Assembly (NCBI GenBank): GCA_019747615.1
Contig: JAIEQQ010000495.1
Coordinates: 1 to 13,224, forward strand
Source: Phycisphaerales bacterium
Lineage (GTDB): Bacteria; Planctomycetota; Phycisphaerae; Phycisphaerales; UBA1924
Direction of reading: 5' to 3'
Length of the DNA: 13,224 bases
Position numbers and translations under genes: made by a program. Shown one piece after another: positions 1 through 6,576 of the stretch. Below the pieces are notes generated by a model. It saw only the letters and a program-made list of their open reading frames with translations, searched no databases and was not told where the DNA came from. Positions within the stretch are counted from its first letter, which is position 1. Each line of letters starts with the position of its first letter.

Positions 1-2
1 CG

Positions 3-776
3 ATCCAGCCGGTGCAGGAGATCGCGCGGCTGTGCGAGCGTGCCGGCGTGCCGCTTCATGTTGATGCGACGCAGTGGGTCGGCAAGATGCCCACGCGGAT
101 CGTCCAGAGTGTCCGCGAGCAGGATGAGCTGAACGCGTTGAGCATCGCGGTGGCTGGCGCGATGGATGAACCGGAGCCGTCCTCGGCGTTGATGTGCGAC
201 TTGCTCACGTGTGCCGCGCACAAGTTCCATGCGATCAAGGGTGCCGGTGTGCTGTACGCGCGCAACGGGCTGGCGATTCGCCCGCAGCTCTTGGGCACGC
301 AGGAACGCGAGCGGCGCGGCGGCACCGAAAACGTCCCGGGCATCGTCGCCATGGGCATCGCCAGTGAGCAGGCGATCACCTGGCTCGCATCGGCGAGCGA
401 GCGCGCGAGACTCGCGGCGCTTCGTGATCGGTTGGAGAGGGCGATCCTCGCCGGGGCGCCGGGGAGTGTTGTGAACGGGCCGACGGGCAACGCGGCGCGA
501 TTGTGGAACACCACGAACATCGCGTTTCCGAACCTTGAGGCTGAGGCGATCTTGCTGGCGCTGAGCGAGCGCGGGGTGCTGGCGTCGGCGGGGGCGGCGT
601 GTTCGTCGGGATCTCTGGATCCCTCGCCGGTGCTGCTGGCGATGGGCGTGCCGCCGGCGCTGGCCCATGGCTCGGTGCGGTTCTCGCTGTCGCGGTTTTC
701 GACCGCCGATGAGGTGGAGCGTGCCGGCGAGATCGTGATCGAGTGCGTGTCGCGGCTGCGGCGGTCGATGGCCTGA
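3..776 (+). CDS. Cysteine desulfurase, NifS/IscS type (5' end missing)
   Basis: PLP enzyme of the class V aminotransferase fold. It removes sulfur from L-cysteine to give alanine and an enzyme persulfide for Fe-S cluster or thio-cofactor synthesis in the cytoplasm. The frame is open to the left edge and starts with I-Q-P-V-Q-E-I, the conserved stretch after the NNE(I/T)G motif, so the GTG at 12 is an internal codon and about 150 residues lie outside the window. Seen directly: the HVDATQ PLP-contact motif; the Schiff-base lysine in AAHKFHAIKGAGVLY (codon 222-224); RGGTENVPGIVAMG; the mobile-loop cysteine in SAGAACSSGSLDPS (TGT at 600-602); and the C-terminal SVRFSLSRF motif. Between HVDATQ and AHK there are roughly 30 more residues than I would expect from IscS/NifS, rich in acidic residues and Ser. 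RGGTEN resembles NifS-like rather than E. coli IscS proteins. The exact subgroup (NifS, IscS or a tRNA-thiolation partner) cannot be set from this fragment. Confidence 0.93.
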   Translation: MQPVQEIARLCERAGVPLHVDATQWVGKMPTRIVQSVREQDELNALSIAVAGAMDEPEPSSALMCDLLTCAAHKFHAIKGAGVLYARNGLAIRPQLLGTQERERRGGTENVPGIVAMGIASEQAITWLASASERARLAALRDRLERAILAGAPGSVVNGPTGNAARLWNTTNIAFPNLEAEAILLALSERGVLASAGAACSSGSLDPSPVLLAMGVPPALAHGSVRFSLSRFSTADEVERAGEIVIECVSRLRRSMA

Positions 777-877
777 GCTGCTTGTCGGCCCTCGGGTGGA
801 GTTTGGGCGATACCATTGGCGTACCGGGGATTCGAAGCGGCGTATCGCGCGATGCCCCGGCGTCAGAGGAGCCTTGT

Positions 878-1690
878 ATGAGTCAGTTCGCAGCGTCAGG
901 CAACCCGTTCGGACCTCAGGGCGATGCGCCGTACGCCGGGCCGCAGCGCACGAGCATCTTGGCGATTTGCTCGCTGGTGAGCTCGCTGATCTGCTGCATC
1001 CCGGTGGTGACGGGCGTACTTGGGATATTGCTCGGCGCTGGTGCGCTGATCGGGATCTCGAGCAGCCGCGGGCGCGTCGGCGGGCGTGGGCTGGCGATCG
1101 GCGGGATTCTGCTGGGCATCATCACGACGGTGGTCTGGGTTGCGTTGTATATCGGCGCGGTGGGCGTGTTCAACTCATGGGTGGCGTCGGGATACACGGT
1201 CGCCAAGGCGGTGCAGACCGGCGATGTGGTTCAGGTCCGCGCCAAGCTGTCGCCGAACACGAGCTATACCGACGAGCAGATCCGCGCCTTTGGAGTTCAG
1301 ATCACGGCTCAGCTCGGCAACATCAAGCCCGCGCCGCAGAGCCCGCTCGAGGCGTGGGGTATGTACACCCGCGCGTTCCAGGCGGTGGGCAAAGCGAGCC
1401 AGGCGGGCGGCGGGCGCACGCCCGCGCAGCAGGGCGGCGATGCGCCATTGGGCTTCGACTTTGACAACAGCGCGGCTCTCATCTTCGTCAATCTCGATCC
1501 TTCTGCCGGCGGTCCGAGCGGCGCCGGTGCGACGATGTTCGACGGCAAGCTCAACGACATCGCGGTGTTCATGCCCGATGGCACGCTTCTGCGTCTGTCA
1601 GACATGCCCGCCGGCGAAGCGCCGACGACCCCGGGTGGGACCAAGTCCGCGCCGAAGCTCACGCCCACGCGATCGTCGAGCGAAGGCTGA
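878..1690 (+). CDS. DUF4190-domain membrane protein
   Basis: Predicted inner-membrane protein of 270 residues, function unknown. The start at 878 is preferred over upstream in-frame starts because AGAGGA lies 7 bases before this ATG and the protein then begins with a short polar Gly/Pro/Gln-rich cytoplasmic leader. Residues about 27-60 and 71-98 form two hydrophobic segments separated by an SSSRGRVGGRGLAIGG linker. This is the arrangement of the DUF4190 domain, whose second helix is also preceded by a G-G-R-G-L-A-type sequence. The remaining ~170 residues are polar, with two low-complexity Gly/Pro/Ala stretches, and probably form a domain on the far side of the membrane. I do not recognise this domain. 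It ends 32 bases before a strong terminator, so it is the last gene of its transcript. It sits about 100 bases after the cysteine desulfurase, but no functional tie is evident. Confidence 0.85.
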   Translation: MSQFAASGNPFGPQGDAPYAGPQRTSILAICSLVSSLICCIPVVTGVLGILLGAGALIGISSSRGRVGGRGLAIGGILLGIITTVVWVALYIGAVGVFNSWVASGYTVAKAVQTGDVVQVRAKLSPNTSYTDEQIRAFGVQITAQLGNIKPAPQSPLEAWGMYTRAFQAVGKASQAGGGRTPAQQGGDAPLGFDFDNSAALIFVNLDPSAGGPSGAGATMFDGKLNDIAVFMPDGTLLRLSDMPAGEAPTTPGGTKSAPKLTPTRSSSEG

Positions 1691-1722
1691 TCGGCTGGCC
1701 AATGTGATTCTTGCGAAATGAA

Positions 1723-1761
1723 AAGAGGCCCGACTCGCGTGAGTCGGGCCTCTTGTTTTTT
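1723..1761. terminator. Bidirectional rho-independent terminator
   Basis: A perfect 14-bp stem (1723-1736 with 1741-1754) has a four-base GCGT loop. On the plus strand it is followed by a G and six T (1755-1761). On the minus strand the bases before the stem (ATGAAAA) give a TTTT run. It lies between two convergent genes, the DUF4190 protein (ends 1690) and the YceI-family gene (ends 1777), and can serve both. Confidence 0.95.
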
Positions 1762-1776
1762 GCCAAAGCTTGCGAC

Positions 1777-2412
1777 TTACTTCGTGCCTTCGAGCGAGAC
1801 GATGAGGCTCACGGTGTCGCCGAGGGCGCCGGGGCCGTAGGTGATGCCGAAGTCTTTGCGGCTGATGGTGAAGCGCGTCTCGAAGCCGCCGAGGGGCTGG
1901 CCGGCGGCGGCGGTGTTCTCGGCCTTGACGGTGATGTTCTTGGTCTGGCCGCGGACGGTGAGGTCACCGGTGACGTCGAAGGTCGTGTCGCTGACCTTCT
2001 TGACGCTGGTGCTCTTGAAGGTGAGGGCGGGGAACTCCTTGGTGGAGAAGAAGTCCTGGCCCTTGAGGTGGCGGTCGCGCCCGGCGTTGTTCGAGTCGAT
2101 CGAGTCGGCCTTGATGCTGACGTCGATGAAGCTGCCGTCGGTGTCCGCGGCGTCGAGGTTGAACGAGCCGGAGATTTCGCGGAAGATGCCGTAGAAGTTC
2201 GCGGCGTTCTTGTGGCGGACGCCCCAGACGACCGAGGCGTGGACGGGGTCAACCTTGAAGCCCTTGGTCGGGGCGGTGGCGGTGCCCGTTGCGGCGGGGG
2301 CGGCGGGGGCCGGCTTGGCGCTCGCGGCGGCCATGCCACCGAGGAGGATCGCGGTTCCGGCGGCGATTGTGAGGACGGTGGCGGCGACGCACATCGAGCA
2401 GTTCTTCATCAT
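1777..2412 (-). CDS. Secreted YceI-family protein
   Basis: Protein of 211 residues from the YceI family, a lipocalin-like beta-barrel that binds isoprenoid-type lipids in the cell envelope; the native ligand is usually unknown. The N-terminus has a signal peptide (about residues 1-33, hydrophobic core VLTIAAGTAILLGG) followed by an Ala/Pro/Thr linker. The YceI domain runs from about residue 50 to the end. Typical family landmarks are F-K-V-D-P-V-H near its start, F-Y-G-I-F-R-E-I-S-G-S-F, D-R-H-L-K-G-Q-D-F-F-S-T-K-E-F-P, L-T-V-R-G-Q-T-K and S-R-K-D-F-G-I-T-Y. Two ATGs lie in tandem (2412 and 2409). GGAG is 8 bases before the first and 11 before the second, so the first is preferred. It is transcribed alone, convergent with the DUF4190 gene and divergent from the DNRLRE-like gene. 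The plus-strand reading frames over it are shadows. Confidence 0.95.
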   Translation of the reverse strand: MMKNCSMCVAATVLTIAAGTAILLGGMAAASAKPAPAAPAATGTATAPTKGFKVDPVHASVVWGVRHKNAANFYGIFREISGSFNLDAADTDGSFIDVSIKADSIDSNNAGRDRHLKGQDFFSTKEFPALTFKSTSVKKVSDTTFDVTGDLTVRGQTKNITVKAENTAAAGQPLGGFETRFTISRKDFGITYGPGALGDTVSLIVSLEGTK

Positions 2413-2476
2413 GGCGAAAACTCCGGGGTATCTCGGGGTACGGAAACGAGGCCCAATTGCCTCGGGTCGGGCGCCC

Positions 2477-2509
2477 GATCACAACGCGTTCTTGGGCGTG
2501 ATCACAACG
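2477..2509. promoter_or_regulatory. Paired direct repeat GATCACAACG in the divergent intergenic region
   Basis: The 326-bp gap 2413-2738 separates the divergent YceI and DNRLRE-like genes and must hold both promoters. GATCACAACG occurs at 2477-2486 and 2500-2509, 23 bases apart, about 65-95 bases upstream of the YceI start. Direct repeats at roughly two helical turns upstream of a gene resemble an operator, but the regulator is unknown. I could not place -35/-10 boxes with confidence in this GC-rich gap and see no gene in it. Confidence 0.3.
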
Positions 2510-2738
2510 ATATCGCCAAAACGCCACGACTAGATGCGACGGCTCTGGGCGTGGTTTCGGGGAATTCGGGGGCTTTGGGCGGCATTCGGGCGGCCGGCGG
2601 CCGGTGGTGCAGGCGGGAGCAATGAGATCACCCGATATTGGGCGGATTTTTCGCTCCAGCCGCGGTCGTGAGGTATGTTCAAGGGTCTGTCCTGTGCTGG
2701 CGTTGGGCCGGCGCGGTGTGTTTGATTTCGGAGGGTTT

Positions 2739-3512
2739 ATGCGTTGCAACTTTGCTGGCGTTCGTCCGCTCGTTCATGTGGCTGGCGTTGTTTGCGTGCT
2801 CGCGCTTGGCGGGGTCGCGGCGGCGCAGACCTCGGCGACGTTTTACCCGTCTCTGGACAACACGCTGTTTCAATCCACGACCGGCAGCCGCAGCGCTGGG
2901 GCGCAGGATTCGTTCTATACCGGGCGGATCGATGTTGCCACTGGCGGCGTGCGGCGTGGGCTGGTGCAGTTTGATCTGTCGTCGATTCCGGTGGGGTCGG
3001 TGGTGACGGGCGCGTCGCTCCAGCTTTACCTGATTCAGGGCCAGGGCGACGTGGAGGTCACGCTGCATCGAACGCTGGCGAGCTGGGGCGAGGGGACGAG
3101 CGCCGGCGGGATGGGCCGCGGGTCGGCGTCAACGCCGGGGGATGCGACGTGGATCCACCGGTTCTTCAGCAACCAGTTCTGGACGACGCCGGGCGGCGAC
3201 TTTGTGAGCACGCCCAGCGGCAGTACGACGATCAGCACGAGCGGCCCGTTTCACACCTGGTCTGGCGCGGGCGTGTCGAATGACCTGCAGTTCTGGATCA
3301 ACAACCCGGCGCAGAACTTCGGCTGGACGGTGCGTGGCGACGAGAGCACGCGACAGACTGCGGAGCGGTGGGCATCGGGCGAGGCGGCGGGTGGAGCGGA
3401 GTTCTGGCCGACGCTGCGCGTGACGTATGTGATTCCCGGCCCGGGCGTGGCGGCGATGGGGGGCCTGGGGTTGCTGGCGGCGTCGCGCCGGCGGCGGGCG
3501 GGCTGTCATTGA
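2739..3512 (+). CDS. Secreted DNRLRE-like protein with PEP-CTERM-style anchor
   Basis: Protein of 257 residues with a signal peptide (core VAGVVCVLALGGVAAA, likely cut before QTSATF), exported and probably held at the envelope. The mature N-terminus, ATFYPSLDNTLFQ followed by RRGLVQFDLSSIPVGSVV and GASLQLYL, matches the pattern of DNRLRE-type beta-sandwich domains of surface proteins. The C-terminus is PGPG, then a hydrophobic stretch (VAAMGGLGLLAA), then SRRRRAG. This is the short tripartite sorting signal common in Phycisphaerales secreted proteins, analogous to PEP-CTERM. The ATG at 2739 is chosen because it directly precedes the signal peptide and GGAGG lies 4 bases upstream; an in-frame start at 2604 would add 45 residues with no signal. 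No catalytic motif was seen. The role is unknown, possibly surface binding or adhesion. It is followed 75 bases later by the Kbl gene on the same strand. Confidence 0.8.
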   Translation: MRCNFAGVRPLVHVAGVVCVLALGGVAAAQTSATFYPSLDNTLFQSTTGSRSAGAQDSFYTGRIDVATGGVRRGLVQFDLSSIPVGSVVTGASLQLYLIQGQGDVEVTLHRTLASWGEGTSAGGMGRGSASTPGDATWIHRFFSNQFWTTPGGDFVSTPSGSTTISTSGPFHTWSGAGVSNDLQFWINNPAQNFGWTVRGDESTRQTAERWASGEAAGGAEFWPTLRVTYVIPGPGVAAMGGLGLLAASRRRRAGCH

Positions 3513-3587
3513 TCGGCGGCGGCGATTGTGAGTGCGTGCTGTGGTGCGGGCGGGAATAATGCGGGGATTCGCGAACCGGAGCCCCGC

Positions 3588-5483
3588 ATGAGCATCGCAG
3601 CGCAGACGTCGTCAACATCGGATGCCATGACCCGTAACGCGTTCGACACGCGGACCGACGCGCTCTTTGAGCAGTTGCGCCAGCAAGGGCTGTGGAAGCA
3701 CCTTCAGGTGCTGGATTCGCCGATGGACGCGGTGGTGAAGCTGCGCCAGGGCGACGGCACGTTTCGCGACACGCTGTGCTTTTGCAGCAACAACTACCTC
3801 GGGCTGGCGAACCACCCGGAGGTGATCGAGGCGGGCGTCAAGGGCTTGCGTGAGTATGGCGCGGGGACGGCGAGCGTGCGGTTTATCTGCGGCACGTTCT
3901 CGCCGCACGAGACGCTGGAGCGAGAGATCGCGCGGTACATGGGGACCGAGGCGAGCTACACGTTTGTGAGCGCCTGGACGGCGAACGAGGCGGTGTTCCC
4001 GACGCTGTGCGAGCCGGGGGACATCATCATCAGCGATGAGCTGAACCACGCGTGCATCATCGATGCGATCCGCTTGGCGACGGTGATCAAGAAGGGCCTG
4101 CACAAAGCGGTGTACCGCAACAACGTGATGCGCGGCGAGAGGAGCCTGCACAGCGCGCTGGAGGCGGCGCGAGCGAACCCCGAAGTCACGGGCCAGATCT
4201 GGGTCGTCACCGATGGCGTGTTCAGCATGGAAGGGAGCATCGCGGATCTGCCGGCGATGCGGGCCCTGTGCGATCAGTACGGGGCGATGCTGGTGGTCGA
4301 TGACAGCCACGGGCATGGCGTGATGGGCAAGCTTGGGCGCGGGACGCATGAGCATTGGGGGATGGCCGATGATTTGGGTAGCCCCTCTCTCCGAGAGGGG
4401 CGTTTTGCCCCTGATCAGATCAACGCGATCTGCGATGGCAGCGTGCGGACGACGCGTCCGAACGGGTTCGTCGCTCGCGATCCTTATCCGCCGGGGATGT
4501 ACGGCAGTTTCAGCGATCTGATTCGACGTGATCGCAACCTTCCACATCTCACTCTTCCGGAGGCGTCCTACTTCGTCACATGGAAAACCGTCGAGGGGGT
4601 CGTGCTCAATGACGCCGAGCAACGCCTCGTGCTTGACTCGCTCCTCCACTTTGATGGCGACCGTGCGCGAACGTTCGCCGCGTGTGTCATGAACAACCAC
4701 GTCCACTGGTTGGTGCGGCCGTTGAATGGCCAGACACTGCCGTCGCTTGTCGAGAGCGTCAAGCGGTTCTCGGCGCGATCGATCAACAAAGACCGCGGTG
4801 CGGAAGGGCGGTTCTGGTCACCCGAATCGTTCGATTACATCGTTCGCGATGGCAATGACTTTGCCGACGTCGTTCAGTACATTGTAAAGAACCCCGTCGC
4901 GGCGGGAATTGTCGCCCGGGCCTCGGACTATCGGAACGTATTTGTGAGCATGGGAGCCGGGGACCAAACCCCCCTCTCGGAGAGAGGGGGTACCCAAAGA
5001 CAGACGGGACGGGTCGACCTTTTCACGGGCACGCTTGGCAAGGCTTTGGGTGGTGGTGCGGGTGGGTTTGTGGCCGGGTCTCAGCGCGCGATTGACTTGA
5101 TCGTGCAGCGGGGGCGGCCGACGTTGTTCAGTAATGCGCTGCCGGTGACGGTGGCGATGAGCGCGCAGAAGGCGATCGAGATCACGTTGCGCGAGCCGCA
5201 GCGCGTGCAGCGGCTGAAGGACAATGTGGTGTACGCGCGGGCGAAGATGAAGGACGCGGGGTTCAACGTGCTGGAGTCACCCACGGCGATCTGCCCGGTG
5301 ATCGTTCACGACACCGCCAAGGCGATCGCAATGAGCAAGCGACTGCTGGAGCTGGGCGTGTTTGTGATCGGGTTCGGGTATCCGGTTGTGCCTGAGGGGC
5401 ACGCGCGGCTGCGCTGCCAGATCTCCGCGGCGCACACGACCGAGCATATTGATGAGCTGGTCGCGGCGATGAAGAAGCTGTAG
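3588..5483 (+). CDS. kbl: Glycine C-acetyltransferase (Kbl) with an in-frame transposase insertion
   Basis: Alpha-oxoamine synthase of the 2-amino-3-ketobutyrate CoA ligase type. It interconverts glycine plus acetyl-CoA and 2-amino-3-ketobutyrate plus CoA, the second step of threonine breakdown via threonine dehydrogenase. The reading frame gives 631 residues against about 400 for the family. Residues 1-262 hold the first half: FCSNNYLGL (about 65-73), the SVRFICGTF and HETLE motifs, and VVDDSHGHG (Asp239 and His241 at the PLP). Residues 471-631 resume with GRVDLFTGTLGKALGG (PLP lysine 485), RPTLFSNALP, and a C-terminal domain with PVVPEGHARLRCQISAAH. Residues about 263-470 come from a RAYT element (see mobile element). 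The frame is uninterrupted throughout. The ATG at 3588 has GGAG 6 bases upstream; a GTG at 3528 is less likely. The insert lies in the loop between the helix after GRGTHEHWG and the strand before the lysine, so folding may or may not survive. Alternatives are a disrupted gene that is open by chance, or a tolerated domain insertion. Confidence 0.9.
   Translation: MSIAAQTSSTSDAMTRNAFDTRTDALFEQLRQQGLWKHLQVLDSPMDAVVKLRQGDGTFRDTLCFCSNNYLGLANHPEVIEAGVKGLREYGAGTASVRFICGTFSPHETLEREIARYMGTEASYTFVSAWTANEAVFPTLCEPGDIIISDELNHACIIDAIRLATVIKKGLHKAVYRNNVMRGERSLHSALEAARANPEVTGQIWVVTDGVFSMEGSIADLPAMRALCDQYGAMLVVDDSHGHGVMGKLGRGTHEHWGMADDLGSPSLREGRFAPDQINAICDGSVRTTRPNGFVARDPYPPGMYGSFSDLIRRDRNLPHLTLPEASYFVTWKTVEGVVLNDAEQRLVLDSLLHFDGDRARTFAACVMNNHVHWLVRPLNGQTLPSLVESVKRFSARSINKDRGAEGRFWSPESFDYIVRDGNDFADVVQYIVKNPVAAGIVARASDYRNVFVSMGAGDQTPLSERGGTQRQTGRVDLFTGTLGKALGGGAGGFVAGSQRAIDLIVQRGRPTLFSNALPVTVAMSAQKAIEITLREPQRVQRLKDNVVYARAKMKDAGFNVLESPTAICPVIVHDTAKAIAMSKRLLELGVFVIGFGYPVVPEGHARLRCQISAAHTTEHIDELVAAMKKL
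4373..4410 (+). repeat. Left inverted repeat of the RAYT element, with hairpin
   Basis: Left end of the element in kbl. GCCCCTCTC (4381-4389), loop TCC, GAGAGGGGC (4393-4401) makes a 9-bp hairpin. Reverse-complement match to 4961-4998, with differences only at 4381, 4401, 4406 and 4408. The TAG inside TTTGGGTAG is out of frame here, so kbl reads through. Confidence 0.92.
4497..4997 (+). CDS. REP-associated tyrosine transposase domain, no stop codon of its own
   Basis: HUH single-strand transposase of the TnpA-REP (Y1_Tnp, IS200-like) family. Such proteins nick and join single-stranded DNA at REP-like hairpins using a tyrosine. The match starts at LPHLTLPEASYFVTW, the family N-terminus, so the ATG at 4497 (16 residues before that motif) is the likely original start; the stretch 4411-4496 is open but unrecognised. 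The HUH metal-binding motif is in MNNHVHWLV (His codons 4698 and 4704). FWSPESFDYIVRD and QYIVKNPVAAGI follow, with candidate catalytic tyrosines at codons 4836 and 4878; the second sits in the usual Y-I-x-x-N-P-V context. The catalytic set looks intact. The frame does not stop in the element: it crosses the right hairpin and continues into the second half of Kbl, so the transposase could be made only as a fusion, or from 4497 down to the kbl stop at 5483. No clear ribosome-binding site distinguishes an internal start. Confidence 0.85.
4961..4998 (-). repeat. Right inverted repeat of the RAYT element, with hairpin
   Basis: Right end of the element. CCCCCTCTC (4970-4978), loop GGA, GAGAGGGGG (4982-4990) forms a 9-bp hairpin, followed by TACCCAAA. 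It is the inverted partner of 4373-4410. Confidence 0.92.
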
Positions 5484-5569
5484 GGGAAGCGGGACGGCGA
5501 ACGTGAAACGCAGGGCTTGGCTTCCAGTGATTGTTGTGATCACGAGTATCTTGAAGTCCTGCCCCCTCC

Positions 5570-5606
5570 GCCGCGCGGCACCTCCCCCGGTAGGAACCGG
5601 GGGAGG
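5570..5606. repeat. Solitary REP-like palindrome pair downstream of kbl
   Basis: A perfect 10-base palindrome GCCGCGCGGC (5570-5579) is followed at once by a perfect 11-bp hairpin, CCTCCCCCGGT (5581-5591), loop AGGA, ACCGGGGGAGG (5596-5606). No T-run follows, so it is not a classic intrinsic terminator, though it could slow or end kbl transcription. The C-rich/G-rich shape resembles hairpins recognised by RAYTs. Its sequence differs from the element in kbl, so it would belong to a different REP family. Confidence 0.6.
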
Positions 5607-5669
5607 GTGGTGGCTTGAGGGTTGTCGCGGTGTCTCGCGGGCGGGGCGGTTTCACGCTACGCTGGGGGC

Positions 5670-6203
5670 ATGGTCCACGTGAACAGGCGATCCGCGGCGG
5701 TGATGGTGTTTGCGAGTGCTGGCGTGAGCGCGCTGCTGGGCGGGTGTGCGCCGTCGCCGACGCTGCAAGTGATGGACGCGACGATGATCGAGTCGTCGCC
5801 GGAGGCGGTGGTGGTGGCGGTGCGGGTGCGGGCGACGAACACGGGCGAGGATGGGCTGCCGCTGCGCGAGGCGACGTACACGGTGTCGGTGGCCGGGCGG
5901 AGCGCGACGGTGACGCGGTCGCCCGAATCCACGCTGCGGGCGCGGGGCGAGCAGGATTTCATCGTGCCAGCGTCGATCCGGGTGCCGCAGGCTGAGCGTG
6001 CGGGGCTGATGGGCGCGCCGTTCACGGTGACGGGCAGCGTGTCGTACGTGCCGCCGGGGCGGATCCCGGAGGTGTTCTTCGATTGGGGCCTGTATCGCCC
6101 GAGCGCTTCGATGAGCGGCGGCGGAACGGTGGATCTCACCGGCGCGCCGAAGCCGGCGCCGCTGCCGGATGGGCGGACGCTGCCGGGATTGCCGCGCGAG
6201 TGA
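5670..6203 (+). CDS. Lipoprotein with LEA14/WHy-like domain
   Basis: Protein of 177 residues. After MVHVNRRSAAVMVFASAGVS comes a lipobox, ALLGGC (Cys about residue 27), so it is probably a lipid-anchored envelope protein. The mature part (LQVMDATMIESSPEAVVVAVRV, then NTGEDGLPLREATYTVSVAG, ending FTVTGSVSYVPPG) has the strand pattern of LEA14/WHy beta-sandwich proteins, where 'local rather than global' A-x-V-x-V-R-x-x-N-x-N/T-G-x-x-P-L-R motifs recur. This assignment rests on pattern only. The start at 5670 has GGGGG just upstream at a short spacing; an ATG at 5622 would add 16 residues without a recognised role. It is separated from kbl by 186 bases and a palindrome pair, so it is likely transcribed on its own. 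Function unknown. Confidence 0.7.
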   Translation: MVHVNRRSAAVMVFASAGVSALLGGCAPSPTLQVMDATMIESSPEAVVVAVRVRATNTGEDGLPLREATYTVSVAGRSATVTRSPESTLRARGEQDFIVPASIRVPQAERAGLMGAPFTVTGSVSYVPPGRIPEVFFDWGLYRPSASMSGGGTVDLTGAPKPAPLPDGRTLPGLPRE

Positions 6204-6225
6204 TCGAGGAGGCGCTGGCCGGGAG

Positions 6226-6305
6226 CTTTCAGCCTTCAGCCTTCAGCCGCCAGCCTTCAGCAAAGCAGCAAAGCAGCAAAGCAGCAAAGCAGCAAAGCAG
6301 CAAAG
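6226..6305 (+). repeat. Heptamer and octamer tandem array (left side of gap)
   Basis: Units TTTCAGCC, TTCAGCC, TTCAGCC, GCCAGCC and TTCAG (6227-6260) are followed by five perfect copies of CAAAGCAG (6261-6300) and a partial sixth. It begins 22 bases after the lipoprotein stop codon. The heptamer part is repeated in inverted form at 6604-6638, next to the dnaE stop. Confidence 0.9.
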
Positions 6306-6576
6306 TGCGAACGCCGGAGGCGGTTGCCGATTGCTGGTGTTTCGCTCGCGGCTTTCGATTGTCTGCGCGATACTCGACTCTTGTGGCTGTGGTTTTAAGC
6401 TGACGGTCTTGCGCCGCATCGGTGTGCCCGTAGTTGAACGAGGAACGCGTCCCCCTTCGGGGTACAGAAGTTCTCGAAGCCGCTTTCCGGGGGTGTCGCT
6501 CGAAGACTCGCTCCACGCCCCGGCTACTGGCTGTAAGCCCTTCGGGCTAAAGACGCACAGGATCAGAGCACGCAGC
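6306..6576. other. Non-coding segment with three small C/G hairpins
   Basis: No convincing gene. It holds three hairpins. The first is CCCC-TTC-GGGG (6452-6462). The second pairs CCGGGGGTG (6487-6495) with CACGCCCCGG (6514-6523), with one bulge. The third is AGCCC-TTC-GGGCT (6536-6548). The regular C-run/TTC/G-run hairpins look like a dispersed palindromic element or a structured RNA. The open minus-strand frame through this region translates the repeats into Cys/Leu-rich nonsense and is rejected as a gene. Confidence 0.5.

Larger units (their letters stand above)
4373..4998 (+). mobile_element. RAYT (TnpA-REP) element inserted in kbl
   Basis: A segment of about 626 bp has ends that are 38-bp inverted copies (4373-4410 and 4961-4998, 34 of 38 matching). 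Each begins TTTGGGTA and contains a 9-bp hairpin. It carries a Y1/HUH transposase domain in the same frame as kbl. No target duplication is visible, as expected for single-strand HUH transposition. If 624 bp (4374-4997) are removed, the flanks read GMADD-RQTGRVDLFTGTLGK, a normal-length Kbl loop, so the insert is a multiple of three. Exact boundaries are uncertain by a few bases because the outermost bases could belong to host or element. Confidence 0.88.

Noticed and set aside
1711..2625. Plus-strand open frame across the YceI gene
   Set aside because: It starts inside the terminator stem and is the antisense image of YceI coding; the minus-strand YceI match is clear.
3612..4706. Long open frame (364 codons) on the minus strand opposite kbl
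   Set aside because: Arg/His/Ala-rich translation with no known motif, lying opposite strongly conserved Kbl coding. A typical antisense shadow in GC-rich DNA.
4373..4998. Intein in kbl
   Set aside because: The insert has HUH and Y-I-x-x-N-P-V transposase motifs and DNA-level inverted ends. No Hint-domain splicing motifs or boundary Cys/Ser/Thr with a C-terminal His-Asn are seen.
5581..5606. Intrinsic terminator for kbl
   Set aside because: The stem is strong but no T-run follows on either strand; kept as a REP-like palindrome instead.
6226..6305. CRISPR array
   Set aside because: Units are 7-8 bases, directly joined with no spacers, and no cas genes are near.
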